Shown here: positions 17,298 to 26,184 of the stretch, piece after piece
Layout: every line of letters starts with the position of its first letter
Position numbering within the stretch: position 1 is the stretch's first letter
Made by a program: the position numbers and the translations under genes
The notes under the pieces: generated by a model
The model's database searches: none
Told to the model about the DNA's origin: nothing
Seen by the model: only the letters and a program-made list of their open reading frames with translations
Assembly (NCBI GenBank): GCA_017631885.1
Contig: JAGBSH010000017.1
Location: forward strand, 1-57,043
Origin: Fibrobacteraceae bacterium
GTDB lineage: Bacteria > Fibrobacterota > Fibrobacteria > Fibrobacterales > Fibrobacteraceae
Direction: 5' to 3'
Length of the DNA: 57,043 bases

Positions 17298-17324
17298 GGA
17301 TTTTGGCAAACTTTGCCAAAATCC
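17298..17324. promoter_or_regulatory. Perfect 27-bp palindrome between tex and nadA
   Basis: Two 13-bp arms (17298-17310 and 17312-17324) around a single C form a perfect inverted repeat, with core TTTGGCAAA and its complement. It is 75 nt before the nadA ATG and 161 nt before the tex ATG. A second, weaker repeat (TCTCTTT / AAAGAGA) follows at 17344-17362. There is no T-tract after it, so an operator for one or both divergent genes is more likely than a terminator. The binding protein is unknown. Confidence 0.5.
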
Positions 17325-17398
17325 CCTTTCCTATGTAAAGGAATCTCTTTCATGAAAAGAGAGGTTTTGCTTTGGAAAAATCTTTCTAAATTTGAAGT

Positions 17399-18427
17399 AT
17401 GAAAAAAATAGAATCTCCTGCTGAACTTTTTGAAAAATTGCAATCCGTGAAACCGGGTAGTGTTCTTTGTAATTACTCTATGGAACAATGCGAAAAAATG
17501 TTTCCTATTGTAGAAGAAATTAATGCGCTTAAAAAAGAACGGAATGCGGTTATTCTTGCTCATAGCTATGTGGCTCCTGAAATTATTTTGACCGTGGCCG
17601 ACTATGATGGAGATAGTTTTAAGCTCAGCCAAGATGCAACAAAAGTGAAAGAAGATACTATCGTTTTTGCTGCTGTTCGATTTATGGGAGAAACCGCAAA
17701 GATTCTAAATCCGACTAAGAATGTTTTGATTCCTGGTCCACTTACTGGTTGCAGTCTTGCTGATTCTATTACAAGTGAAGAGGTTAAAGCTCTTCGAAAA
17801 AAATTCCCAGAACATTCATTTGTTTGCTATATAAATACAACTGCCGATGTGAAAGCAGAATGTGATGTGTGCGTGACTAGTTCAAATGTAATGAAGATTG
17901 TTGCAAACCTTGAAAATGATAAGATTTTGTTTTTGCCTGACCGTTTGATGGGCGCTAATTTAAAGAATGAATTGAAAGAAAAGAATGTTGATAAAGAAAT
18001 TGTTTTGACTTCTGGTTGTTGTTATGTTCATGAACAATACGACCCTGATTTGATTCAATTTTTTAGAAAACAAAACCCTGGACTTTTAGTGGTGAGTCAC
18101 CCAGAATGTCACCCTGGTATTGCTCTACAAAGTGATTTTGTCGGTAGCACTGGACAAATGGTTGAATTTTTACAAAAAACCAATAAAGAGGCTCCGGTTC
18201 TTTTGCTTACTGAATGTGGTTTAAATGCCAGAATGCAATACGAAATGCCTGACAGACAGTTTATTGGCAGTTGCAGTATGTGTAAATATATGAAGTCCAA
18301 TTCTCTTGAAAATATTTTGGAAACTTTACGACATCCAGAAAAAGCACATTCTATTGAACTTGACGATTGTGTCGCTCAAAAAGCAAAAAAGTGTATTGAT
18401 GCTATGTTTGAATACGCAGCTCGTTAG
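17399..18427 (+). CDS. nadA: Quinolinate synthase A
   Basis: Condenses iminoaspartate and dihydroxyacetone phosphate to quinolinate in de novo NAD synthesis, using a [4Fe-4S] cluster. The 342 residues show VILAHSYVAPEI, FMGETAKILNP, the first conserved Cys in GPLTGCSLADSI, the SHPECHP motif with the second Cys, FVGSTGQM and the third region GSCSMCKYMKSNSLENIL. nadB and nadC are not in the window. The start has no clear ribosome site. A TAAATTTG sequence sits only 5 nt before the ATG, so a nearly leaderless transcript is possible. Followed by an outer-membrane-type gene after 8 nt. Confidence 0.95.
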   Translation: MKKIESPAELFEKLQSVKPGSVLCNYSMEQCEKMFPIVEEINALKKERNAVILAHSYVAPEIILTVADYDGDSFKLSQDATKVKEDTIVFAAVRFMGETAKILNPTKNVLIPGPLTGCSLADSITSEEVKALRKKFPEHSFVCYINTTADVKAECDVCVTSSNVMKIVANLENDKILFLPDRLMGANLKNELKEKNVDKEIVLTSGCCYVHEQYDPDLIQFFRKQNPGLLVVSHPECHPGIALQSDFVGSTGQMVEFLQKTNKEAPVLLLTECGLNARMQYEMPDRQFIGSCSMCKYMKSNSLENILETLRHPEKAHSIELDDCVAQKAKKCIDAMFEYAAR

Positions 18428-18435
18428 GAGAATCT

Positions 18436-19119
18436 ATGAAATTGGCTAAACTTTTTCTGATTGCGTTTTGTGTTTGTGCGATTTCTAGTTTCGCTAATGA
18501 AAACTGGACAAGAACGCATTTTATTTCTGCTGGATTTGGGGCGGCTATTACACAAGGTGATTTAGAAGGCGAAAAATCTTTGCTTGCTAAAGACGCTGGT
18601 ACAGAAGAAACTATTTTCCTGCCAAATTTAGGTTCCTTTTTAATGCCTGAATTTGAAATTGGAGCCAATTTAAACCAACATACTGTTTCTCTTGACTTTT
18701 CTTTTAGTTCGCCTAAAACTAATTTTGCAAAAGGCACTAATCTTGTCGAAGAAACTGAAACCGATATTTTAAGGCTTGGGCTTGGCTATCGTTATAATTT
18801 TTTATGGCCAGAACCTTTTCAGATTTTTGTTGGTTTGAATTATTCTTTTATGCATTTAAAAACTACAAATAATGCTTTTTTTATTGATGAAAACGATAAC
18901 ACTAAACGCTCTGATGCTACTTTAATGGGAAACGGTTTTTCAATCAATTCTGGTTTACTTTATTTTATCCATAAAAATATTTCTATGGAACTGCACGCTC
19001 GTTTTAAAACCATGTTTTTTTCAAATGTATCATCTGAAGAAAATGGAACTTGTGAAATGGATGAAGCACAAATTCAATTTATGGAAGAAGTGTTTTTACG
19101 TTTTTCTTTTCATTTCTAA
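18436..19119 (+). CDS. Outer-membrane beta-barrel-like exported protein
   Basis: A 227-residue protein with a clear signal peptide (MKLAKLFLIAFCVCAISSFA). Alternating-hydrophobicity strands (LRLGLGYRYNFLWPEPFQIFVGLNYSF) follow and the protein ends in aromatic FLRFSFHF, a terminal Phe typical of barrels inserted by BamA. No specific family is recognised; OmpA-like or OmpW-like small barrels are the nearest architecture. GGAG precedes the ATG. It follows nadA by 8 nt and may be co-transcribed, but no functional link to NAD synthesis is apparent. Confidence 0.65.
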   Translation: MKLAKLFLIAFCVCAISSFANENWTRTHFISAGFGAAITQGDLEGEKSLLAKDAGTEETIFLPNLGSFLMPEFEIGANLNQHTVSLDFSFSSPKTNFAKGTNLVEETETDILRLGLGYRYNFLWPEPFQIFVGLNYSFMHLKTTNNAFFIDENDNTKRSDATLMGNGFSINSGLLYFIHKNISMELHARFKTMFFSNVSSEENGTCEMDEAQIQFMEEVFLRFSFHF

Positions 19120-19141
19120 AACAACCTAAAATAAAATCATT

Positions 19142-20191
19142 ATGAAAAAAATTCTTTTCTTTGCTTTGAGTTTGTCAATTTCTGCATTTTCTGCAGAATG
19201 GGCTTCTATTTATCATTCTTTAATCGCTTTCGATGAAAGAGCTGGGCTCCCTGATGGTAATCGCCCCGGCTACGTTAAACCTCTTGCAACTAATTTAGGA
19301 ACGGTTTTAAACAGCAACTGGATTAGTAGTGCAAGAATTCCTCAAGTTTTTACTATTGAAGCTGGCATGCCTTTGATGATTGTAGGCATTGGCGATGAGG
19401 ATAGAACTTATGCAAATGGCGCTCCCACTATCTTTGGCGATAAAGATTATGAATGGGGCGCTGTAAGCGATAAAATTTCTTGTTCTACTGCGCCAAATTG
19501 CCGTGTAGTGAATGGTAATGAAACATTGAATAAACTGGGTGTATTTACTTACCCTTATTTACAACTTGCAGGTAGTTTCTACCATGCTCGCGTTGCATTA
19601 CGCGGTATGTGGTTACCAGCCATTAGTGAACTTCAATCTTTTAATTTGTTTGGTTTTGGCTTACAATATAGTTTTGGCCATTTATTTTTACACGAACTTC
19701 CAAAAGCATTGCACCCATTTGATATCAGTTTAGCTTTTGGTATGAATTTTTCTGGCATAGGCTACACTCCTGACAATTACAACGGGACTCTTGATTTAGA
19801 TATTACAACCACTCATTTTATGTTGGTTCTTGGCTATCAGCCTTTTAAATTTTTTGAAGTAATGCTTTCTCTTGGCTATGAAACTTCTACTATGGAATCT
19901 TCAGGGCATTTAATTTCAGAAGACCCTGATTCTTACGGGGCTGAAATTTTTCCGTCTCTTTCTGTAGATGGCAATAATGGATTCCGTATGGGACTTGCCG
20001 TTTCATTCTCGTTAGGTGCTTCTTACCACCCTGTTGTAGGTGTTGACTTTGGCACAAAAACAAGTTACACAACAAATGTATTGTACTTTAAACAAAGTTT
20101 TGGTAAAGAACCTGAAATTAAAGAAAAAAAAGCAAAAGTTTCTGATTCTGAAAAAGAAGAAAATGAAGCTACTGATGAAGTTACCGAATAA
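19142..20191 (+). CDS. Exported barrel-like protein of unknown function
   Basis: A 349-residue protein with signal peptide MKKILFFALSLSISAFSA, then a long region of amphipathic strands (FGFGLQYSFGHLFLHEL, FMLVLGYQPFKFFEVMLSLGYE, GMAVSF-type segments). It has a Cys pair (SCSTAPNC) and ends in a charged, glutamate/lysine-rich tail of about 30 residues. This looks like an outer-membrane barrel with a soluble C-terminal extension. I do not recognise the family. Its 3' end overlaps the convergent hemD gene by 11 nt. Confidence 0.65.
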   Translation: MKKILFFALSLSISAFSAEWASIYHSLIAFDERAGLPDGNRPGYVKPLATNLGTVLNSNWISSARIPQVFTIEAGMPLMIVGIGDEDRTYANGAPTIFGDKDYEWGAVSDKISCSTAPNCRVVNGNETLNKLGVFTYPYLQLAGSFYHARVALRGMWLPAISELQSFNLFGFGLQYSFGHLFLHELPKALHPFDISLAFGMNFSGIGYTPDNYNGTLDLDITTTHFMLVLGYQPFKFFEVMLSLGYETSTMESSGHLISEDPDSYGAEIFPSLSVDGNNGFRMGLAVSFSLGASYHPVVGVDFGTKTSYTTNVLYFKQSFGKEPEIKEKKAKVSDSEKEENEATDEVTE

Positions 20192-20819
20192 CGTTTTCGT
20201 TTATTCCTAATTCATTTAAAGCATTTAAAGTTGTCTCTCCAAAAGCCATTATCTGATCTTCTTTTGATAAAAGAGGGGCTATGGCTTTGGCGGCTTTTCC
20301 ACTGCGAAGTAAAAAGCATTTTTCACCTGAATATTTCTTTAAGTTTTCAGCAAATTCTTTTGCATAAAAAGTTCTATAAACTGGTATATGCGTAATATCT
20401 ATTTCAAATTTTTGGGCTAACTCTTTTAAGTTTAAAGCGGTTTCTTCTGCTGAAAGCCAACACCATTTTAAATAAGGGATTTTCCCGTTATTTTTATGAG
20501 CCAATGTTTCTAAAAAATATTCTCCGCCTTCATAATTTTCAGCAAATGTTTCTGAATAAATTCCAAATTCCGCCAACGCTTTTTGCGTTCCTTTCCCGAC
20601 TGTAAAAATTTTCCCATTATAATTTTTTAAATAACTATACGAATATTGGGCGGCACGCGGACTGGCTACAAAAATAGCCTCGTAAAGAAATGTATCTATT
20701 TCAAATGGAATTTCTTCAACTGCAAGAATAGGTAAATGAACAAGAGTTGCCCTTAAAGATTCTGCTTTTTGAAACAGATTTTCAGAAGGCTTTTTTAATC
20801 CTGTTTCTATCCACCACAT
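20181..20819 (-). CDS. hemD: Uroporphyrinogen-III synthase
   Basis: Cyclises hydroxymethylbilane to uroporphyrinogen III, the branch point of haem, sirohaem and corrinoid synthesis. The 212 residues are a little short, as HemD often is, and the sequence is diverged. The two-domain layout is visible (EAIFVASPRAAQYSY..., FLLRSGKAAKAIAPLL). The position directly after hemC (6 nt gap) is the strongest support. Confidence 0.82.
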   Translation of the reverse strand: MWWIETGLKKPSENLFQKAESLRATLVHLPILAVEEIPFEIDTFLYEAIFVASPRAAQYSYSYLKNYNGKIFTVGKGTQKALAEFGIYSETFAENYEGGEYFLETLAHKNNGKIPYLKWCWLSAEETALNLKELAQKFEIDITHIPVYRTFYAKEFAENLKKYSGEKCFLLRSGKAAKAIAPLLSKEDQIMAFGETTLNALNELGINENVIR

Positions 20820-20825
20820 AACTTT

Positions 20826-21794
20826 CTACAACTTTCCCCAAAAATTTAACAAAGCATGTTCTCCAACATCTTTTGGCAACGGAATTCCTTTAACATTACA
20901 ATCTGCTACAAATTTTTCAGCAAATTGTTCAAATTCTTTTTTCAAAAAATCATCTCGCTTTAGCAAAATGTGACTACTAAACGAATTGCCTTTTTCTGGG
21001 TCTGCTAAATACGCATAAAATTTTATTTCTGTCTCTGAAACATCAGCGAAAGCCGCCATAGGTACACGGCATCCGCCGCCTAAAAAATTCATCCAACTGC
21101 GTTCTATAGAGGCTGCAAGAGATGCGTTTGAATCAGAAATTTTTGAAAGAACATTTAAAACCAATTCGTCGTCTTTACGGCATTGCAATCCAACAATTCC
21201 TTGTCCTACTGCAGGCACTAAAATATCTGGTGAAAATTTTTCTGTAATAACGTGGGAAAGATTTAACCGTTCAAGCCCGGCAGCACCTAAAATAATTCCA
21301 TCCAATTCCCCAGATTCAACTTTTTGAAGACGAGATTCTAAATTGCCACGAACATCAACAAAACACAAATCTGAACGAATGGCTTTTAGCTGCAAAACTC
21401 TTCGCGGCGAACCCGTTCCTATTTTTGCACCTTGTGGTAACTGAGTGAGCAATTTATTAGAAGAAACTAAAACATCTAACGGACAGGCTCTTGGCAAAAA
21501 GCCACCAAGAACAAGCTCTGAAGCCATTGCTTCAGGGACATCTTTTAATGAATGAACAGCAAAATCTATTTTCTTTTCTAAAAGGGCTTCTTCTAATTCT
21601 TTGACAAAAACACCTGTTCCACCAAATTGAACCAATGAACGAACCCTGTCTTTATCACCAGAAGTGCGAACCGGACAAATATTCACTTCGTATTCAGAAA
21701 AAAAAGAACGAATCGCATTGGCCGCTAAATTCGCTTGAGCCATAGCAAGTGGGCTAGAACGCGTGCCTAAATTCAGAACTTTTTTTTCAAGCAT
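20826..21794 (-). CDS. hemC: Porphobilinogen deaminase (hydroxymethylbilane synthase)
   Basis: Polymerises four porphobilinogens into hydroxymethylbilane. About 322 residues. LGTRSSPLAMAQANLAA is the N-terminal motif, FAVHSLKDVPE and IGTGSPRR the active-site blocks, RGNLESRLQKVESGELDGII the conserved helix, and GGGCRVPMAAFA carries the dipyrromethane-binding Cys. The ATG at 21794 has AGGGGAAA upstream and overlaps hemA by 8 nt; an upstream ATG at 21824 is possible but lies deeper inside hemA. Confidence 0.96.
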   Translation of the reverse strand: MLEKKVLNLGTRSSPLAMAQANLAANAIRSFFSEYEVNICPVRTSGDKDRVRSLVQFGGTGVFVKELEEALLEKKIDFAVHSLKDVPEAMASELVLGGFLPRACPLDVLVSSNKLLTQLPQGAKIGTGSPRRVLQLKAIRSDLCFVDVRGNLESRLQKVESGELDGIILGAAGLERLNLSHVITEKFSPDILVPAVGQGIVGLQCRKDDELVLNVLSKISDSNASLAASIERSWMNFLGGGCRVPMAAFADVSETEIKFYAYLADPEKGNSFSSHILLKRDDFLKKEFEQFAEKFVADCNVKGIPLPKDVGEHALLNFWGKL

Positions 21795-23085
21795 CTGTTT
21801 CCCCTGTTGAAAAATGTTTTTCAATATCTTGTGCCGGGTATAATTTTTCTAAAATCAACTGGCTTTCAAGTCCCATTCCAGCAGTACTCAAGTGTTTCAA
21901 TTCAGAAAAAGGAACATGCAAAATTTTTTTACGAAGTTCTTCTTCAAAACGTTTCATGTTATTGAATTCTTCTAATGAAACACGTGTTTCCCATTTTTTT
22001 AAAACCATTTCTCCGACAAGTTTGTGATATTCTTGCATTTGAAGTAAAAGTGGATTTAAATCTCTTGAAACAAACCATTCTCTAAAATCAAGTGTAGCAT
22101 GTTCAATAAAAGTTCGAGCTTTCTCTGCCGCCAAACGCCGCATTTCTCTGTTTTTTTCAACAACTTTATTTAAATCATCAATGCTGAACAAGCTAATTCC
22201 AGGGAAAGAAGCTATTAACGGATCAACATTTCTAGGAGACGCAATATCTACAATTAAAAGCTCCGTGCGCATTGCATTAGGAACTTCTGAAGCTTTAATT
22301 AAAAAAGTTTCTGCTTTAGCACAAGTTATCAAAATATCTAGTCGTGGCAATTCTTGCACTAATCGATTCAAAGGGAATGCTTCGCCGCCAAAGCAATTTG
22401 AAAACTCTTTTGCCTTTTGTTCACTTCTATTAAAGAAAGCAAAATGTTCCACTTTTTCTGCTGCAAAAGTGGTTGCCGCTAAATGTCCCATTTCTCCAAG
22501 GCCTAAAATGCCAACTCGACATTTTGAAATATCTCCGACTTCTTGCTTACAAAGTTCCATAGCGGCATGGGCAATAGAAACCGTACCCATACCAATCCCT
22601 GTTTCTTCGCGCACTTGTTTACCTAAAGAAAGCGCACTCTGAAAGAGATGATTCAATAAGACTCCAACTGTTTTTGTTTCTTGTGCTACGCGAAAAGCTT
22701 CTCGAACTTGACCTAAAATTTGATTTTCTCCAAGAACAAGACTATCAATTGAAGAAACAACTGTATAAAGGTGAGAAACAGCTTCTCCATGAATCAAATA
22801 GAAGCAATAAGGAACGATAGAATCTAAGTCTAATTTAGCGTATTCAGCCCACCAATTCACCAAAGTATCCGACAAAGCCTCTGGGTAAGGCGTTGCAATA
22901 TAAATTTCTGCCCGATTACAAGTAGAAAGTACTGCAACTTCTGAAACTCCCGGCAAAGCAAGAATACTTTTCATTGTCATGGGGTTCTGTAAAGTTCTTG
23001 TCAAAGAATCACGAATCGCAACTGGACACGTTTTACAACTAACGCCTAAGACGGCACAATGATATTTTTCACACTTTTTCATCAT
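21787..23085 (-). CDS. hemA: Glutamyl-tRNA reductase
   Basis: Reduces glutamyl-tRNA to glutamate-1-semialdehyde, the first step of the C5 haem pathway. About 432 residues. The catalytic Cys lies in STCNRAEIY; VVSSIDSLVLGENQILGQV is the tRNA/substrate motif and GILGLGEMGHLAA the NADPH-binding loop. The C-terminal helical dimerisation domain is complete. An additional N-terminal cysteine cluster (YHCAVLGVSCKTCP) is unusual; it could bind haem or metal and regulate stability. A GTG at 23091 and two ATGs (23085, 23082) are all possible starts. Confidence 0.95.
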   Translation of the reverse strand: MMKKCEKYHCAVLGVSCKTCPVAIRDSLTRTLQNPMTMKSILALPGVSEVAVLSTCNRAEIYIATPYPEALSDTLVNWWAEYAKLDLDSIVPYCFYLIHGEAVSHLYTVVSSIDSLVLGENQILGQVREAFRVAQETKTVGVLLNHLFQSALSLGKQVREETGIGMGTVSIAHAAMELCKQEVGDISKCRVGILGLGEMGHLAATTFAAEKVEHFAFFNRSEQKAKEFSNCFGGEAFPLNRLVQELPRLDILITCAKAETFLIKASEVPNAMRTELLIVDIASPRNVDPLIASFPGISLFSIDDLNKVVEKNREMRRLAAEKARTFIEHATLDFREWFVSRDLNPLLLQMQEYHKLVGEMVLKKWETRVSLEEFNNMKRFEEELRKKILHVPFSELKHLSTAGMGLESQLILEKLYPAQDIEKHFSTGETDA

Positions 23086-23136
23086 TTTCACGACTGAAAA
23101 TTAGAATTTTTCTGAATCATCCGGCAAAACCTTATT

Positions 23137-23144
23137 TATATTTG
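23137..23144 (+). promoter_or_regulatory. Candidate -7 element (TATATTTG) for the acidic exported protein gene
   Basis: TATATTTG, 36 nt upstream of the ATG at 23180, in the 95-bp gap divergent from hemA. It fits TAnnTTTG. Confidence 0.35.
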
Positions 23145-23179
23145 ATTTTGATATGGATTTTGTCCATTTGGAGAAACTT

Positions 23180-24292
23180 ATGAAAAAATTTTTGTTTTCA
23201 GTTCTTTGTCCGCTAGCTATGGTTGCTTTTGCTGGCCCTTATGATGTTGAAGAATTTACAGCTCAGGATGTAGGCACTCCTGATAATTACATTGCAGCCG
23301 AATTTGGCGGAGAACTTACTACAGCCGATCCGACTGCCGTTGCCGATATTCAAGAAGGTCGCTTATTTGTCCGTCAAAAATTTGAAGACCCATTTGGCGA
23401 AGAAGCTACTACATACCAACTTTATCAAGGTCAGGCAGGCGAACAATTTAGCTCACTTACAGCTCTTTCTGCTGAAGGCGTTGATTACACCAAATTGGTA
23501 AAAGCAAAATTCTATGAACGCCGTGGTATGAAACCAGAAGAAGATGTCGGTAAAGTTTATTTTGATGGCAAATCTGTTTTTGCAGAAGGTTTAACCACAT
23601 TGATTGCTTTTGTTGATGGCGCACCGATAACTCTTAAAGGTGATGCTCCTGCAGCAGAACCAACAGAACCAGCAGAAGCAGATCCATTTGCTACTCCTGC
23701 TGCTGATTCCAGCGTAGCTAGTGCAAGTTCTGAAGAAGATGAATATTGTGATGATACGGATCCAGACTGCGAAGAAGAAGATGAAAACCTTTATTCTTAC
23801 GATGTTTCTGGAAATGTAGACGAAACTAATGCCGAAGCAGACAACTATGAATATTCAACATCAAATGCTACTGACGCAGCAACAGCTCGTTTTGGTATTG
23901 GTGATGAAGTTCGTTTTTGGACTGCAGTTGGTCTTTCTGCTCTTGCAGCAACGACTGCTGTGTTAGGCGTTGTCCAGCACATGAAGTCTAACGAAGCAAA
24001 AGATGCTTATGACGAACAAAAATCTTTGATTAACAAAATCAAAGACGCAGTATCTGACGCTTGTTCCGATAAGGGTTCAGCCGATTGTGAAGCAGCTGTA
24101 GATTGGTATCTTAAACAAAATTCTGTAGACCTTTCTCAAGGTGCAGAAAGCGAAATTCTCACATTAGAAACTCTTGAAAATCGCCGTGATACAAACAAAG
24201 ACACAATGGATTCTTATGGCATGGCTCGTAACATCTGGTTTGGTGTAACTGCTGCTTCCATTACAGCTGCTGTTGTTCTCTTTGTATGGTAG
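23180..24292 (+). CDS. Acidic exported protein with two C-terminal membrane segments
   Basis: A 370-residue protein of unrecognised family. The signal peptide is MKKFLFSVLCPLAMVAFAGP. A 120-residue N-terminal region follows, then a long proline/alanine/glutamate-rich acidic stretch with a close Cys pair (CDDTDPDC). Two hydrophobic segments come last (RFWTAVGLSALAATTAVLGVV and the C-terminal NIWFGVTAASITAAVVLFVW), separated by a charged helical region with two more Cys. The ATG at 23180 has GGAG seven bases upstream and is chosen over one at 23153. It ends inside the start of folB (7-nt overlap), so the two are translationally coupled. Its role is unknown; envelope anchoring is inferred from topology. 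Confidence 0.6.
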   Translation: MKKFLFSVLCPLAMVAFAGPYDVEEFTAQDVGTPDNYIAAEFGGELTTADPTAVADIQEGRLFVRQKFEDPFGEEATTYQLYQGQAGEQFSSLTALSAEGVDYTKLVKAKFYERRGMKPEEDVGKVYFDGKSVFAEGLTTLIAFVDGAPITLKGDAPAAEPTEPAEADPFATPAADSSVASASSEEDEYCDDTDPDCEEEDENLYSYDVSGNVDETNAEADNYEYSTSNATDAATARFGIGDEVRFWTAVGLSALAATTAVLGVVQHMKSNEAKDAYDEQKSLINKIKDAVSDACSDKGSADCEAAVDWYLKQNSVDLSQGAESEILTLETLENRRDTNKDTMDSYGMARNIWFGVTAASITAAVVLFVW

Positions 24293-24651
24293 TCCAATTA
24301 GGTAAAATTGAAATTAAAGATTTGGGTTTCGAGTGTATTCTCGGGACCCTTCCTTTTGAACGAATAAAGCCTCAACCTATTGTTTTAAACATTTCTATTG
24401 AATTTGATTTTTATCCAGCCGCTATTTCTGAAAACATTGAATGTACAGTAGATTATGCAACACTTGCCTCAGAAATTAGGGAATATGTTTGTGAATCAAA
24501 ATTTCAATTGCTAGAAACTCTTACGTTTAATACAGGCAAATTTATTTTAGAAAAATACCCTCGTATAAAAAATGTCACTGTTCGTGTCGAAAAGCCTTTA
24601 GCCATTCCAGGAGCAAAAGCTGCTTCTGCAGAAATTCATTTAAAACGGTAA
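24286..24651 (+). CDS. folB: Dihydroneopterin aldolase
   Basis: Cleaves dihydroneopterin to hydroxymethyl-dihydropterin in folate synthesis. The 121 residues match the small FolB fold. IEIKDLGFECILGTLPFERIKPQ contains the catalytic region, VDYATLASEIREYV the conserved Tyr motif, and LLETLTFNTGKFIL plus VTVRVEKPLAIPGAKAASAEI complete it. The start lies inside the previous gene. It converges on comM with a 1-nt gap and no obvious terminator. Confidence 0.93.
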   Translation: MVVQLGKIEIKDLGFECILGTLPFERIKPQPIVLNISIEFDFYPAAISENIECTVDYATLASEIREYVCESKFQLLETLTFNTGKFILEKYPRIKNVTVRVEKPLAIPGAKAASAEIHLKR

Positions 24652-24652
24652 T

Positions 24653-26182
24653 TCATTCATTTCTACGTAACATTCTATACTGTAATGCTTCTGCTAAATC
24701 AGGTATTTCAACAACTTCACTTCCTCGTAAATCAGCAATAGTTCTAGCCACTTTTAAAAGCCTATAATACCCTCTTGCACTTAATGTCATGCGGTCTGCG
24801 GCATTAATGGCAAAACGTTCTGTAACGAAATCCATTTTGGAAAATTCAACAACGGCTTTAGAAGTTAAATCGGCATTACAACGAAATTCCTTTGTTCGAT
24901 TTGTTTGAATATTTCTTGCAGCTACTACTCTTTTTCGAATGACAGCAGATGTTTCTGCCAACTTTTTTTGTAAAAATTTTTCCGGTTCTACTGGCGGAAC
25001 ACTTACTTGCAAATCAATTCTATCTAAAAGTGGTCCAGAGACTCTTTCCCTATAACGTTTTTTCGCTTCTGGAAGGCAACGACAACCTTTTTTAGCATCC
25101 ATTGCATAACCACAAGGGCAAGGATTCATTGCCGCACCCATCATAAAACGCGCTGGCCATTCTACCCTACCCGAAGCTCTACTTATAGTTATTACTCCTG
25201 CTTCCATAGGTTCTCGTAAAGATTCTAAAGCCATGCGATTAAATTCTGGTAATTCATCTAAAAAAAGAACTCCATTGTGAGCAAGGCTTGCTTCTCCCGG
25301 AAGTAATCTTGCGCCGCCACCAATTAAAGCAACCATTGACGCCGAATGGTGCGGGGCTCGAAATGGGCGCGTTGCTATATAACGAAATTCTTCTGCTTTC
25401 AAAAACCTTGCACAAGAATGAATCCGAGTGCTTTCTAAAATTTCTTCATCAGACATCTCGGGTAAAATTCCTGGCAAGCAACGAGCACATAATGTTTTTC
25501 CAGCTCCTGGAGAACCTATCAATAAAAAATTATGTCCTCCAGCAGCTGCAATTTCTAAAGCTCGTTTTACCCCCTCCATTCCAACAACGTCTGCAAAATC
25601 TGGAGAATCATAGTTTAATTCTAACGACTTTCTATGCAATCCGGGAGCGCTCAAAGCGCCACCGGAAAAAGAATCATCAATCAAAGCATTCACACATTCA
25701 GCAAGCGAAGAAACTCCTAGTACTTTCAAGTTTTCAACCAACGAAGCTTCTTTTAGATTTTCTTTAGGGATAACCAACACAGTTTCTCTCTCATTTTTAA
25801 GAGTCATCGCAACAGATAAGACTCCATGAATTGGTTTCAACAATCCATCCAAAGAAAGCTCACCTAAGAAAACAAATCTTGATGGTTCTCGCACAGAAAT
25901 TTCGCCACTTGCTAATAGGAGACCTATCGCAAGTGGCAAATCCAAAGAAGCACCTTCCTTACGTAAATCTGCAGGCGATAAATTAACAGTTGTTCTAAAG
26001 CCTGTTACTACTTTACCAATAGAACGAACAGCAGAAACAACTCTTTCTCTAGATTCTCGAACAGCACTATCAGGCAAACCAACTAAAGTAAAGCCTGGCA
26101 ATCCTGGAGAAGAATCTACTTCCACACTAACCGGTATCGCTTGTATTCCAGAAAGACAATAAGTTCGGATTCTTTGGAACAT
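24653..26182 (-). CDS. comM: ComM/YifB-type Mg-chelatase-like AAA+ ATPase
   Basis: A 509-residue protein of the YifB/ComM family. ComM is a hexameric branch-migration helicase aiding integration of DNA during natural transformation. The N-terminal Lon-protease-like fold is seen in PGLPGFTLVGLPDSAVRESRERV. Walker A is GSPGAGKTLCAR, FRAPHHSAS is the family hallmark, Walker B is VLFLDELPEF, and MNPCPCGY with later Cys forms a zinc-type cluster. The ATG at 26182 follows the spoVG stop by 2 nt and gives the usual length; an earlier start inside spoVG is unlikely. With the ComEA-like protein and pilus genes this suggests a competence apparatus. Confidence 0.93.
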   Translation of the reverse strand: MFQRIRTYCLSGIQAIPVSVEVDSSPGLPGFTLVGLPDSAVRESRERVVSAVRSIGKVVTGFRTTVNLSPADLRKEGASLDLPLAIGLLLASGEISVREPSRFVFLGELSLDGLLKPIHGVLSVAMTLKNERETVLVIPKENLKEASLVENLKVLGVSSLAECVNALIDDSFSGGALSAPGLHRKSLELNYDSPDFADVVGMEGVKRALEIAAAGGHNFLLIGSPGAGKTLCARCLPGILPEMSDEEILESTRIHSCARFLKAEEFRYIATRPFRAPHHSASMVALIGGGARLLPGEASLAHNGVLFLDELPEFNRMALESLREPMEAGVITISRASGRVEWPARFMMGAAMNPCPCGYAMDAKKGCRCLPEAKKRYRERVSGPLLDRIDLQVSVPPVEPEKFLQKKLAETSAVIRKRVVAARNIQTNRTKEFRCNADLTSKAVVEFSKMDFVTERFAINAADRMTLSARGYYRLLKVARTIADLRGSEVVEIPDLAEALQYRMLRRNE

Positions 26183-26184
26183 AA

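Noticed and set aside
17144-17632. 162-codon minus-strand ORF overlapping the nadA start
   Set aside because: It is a shadow of nadA and the intergenic region: low-complexity Phe/Lys-rich translation, no ribosome site, and nadA on the other strand is certain.
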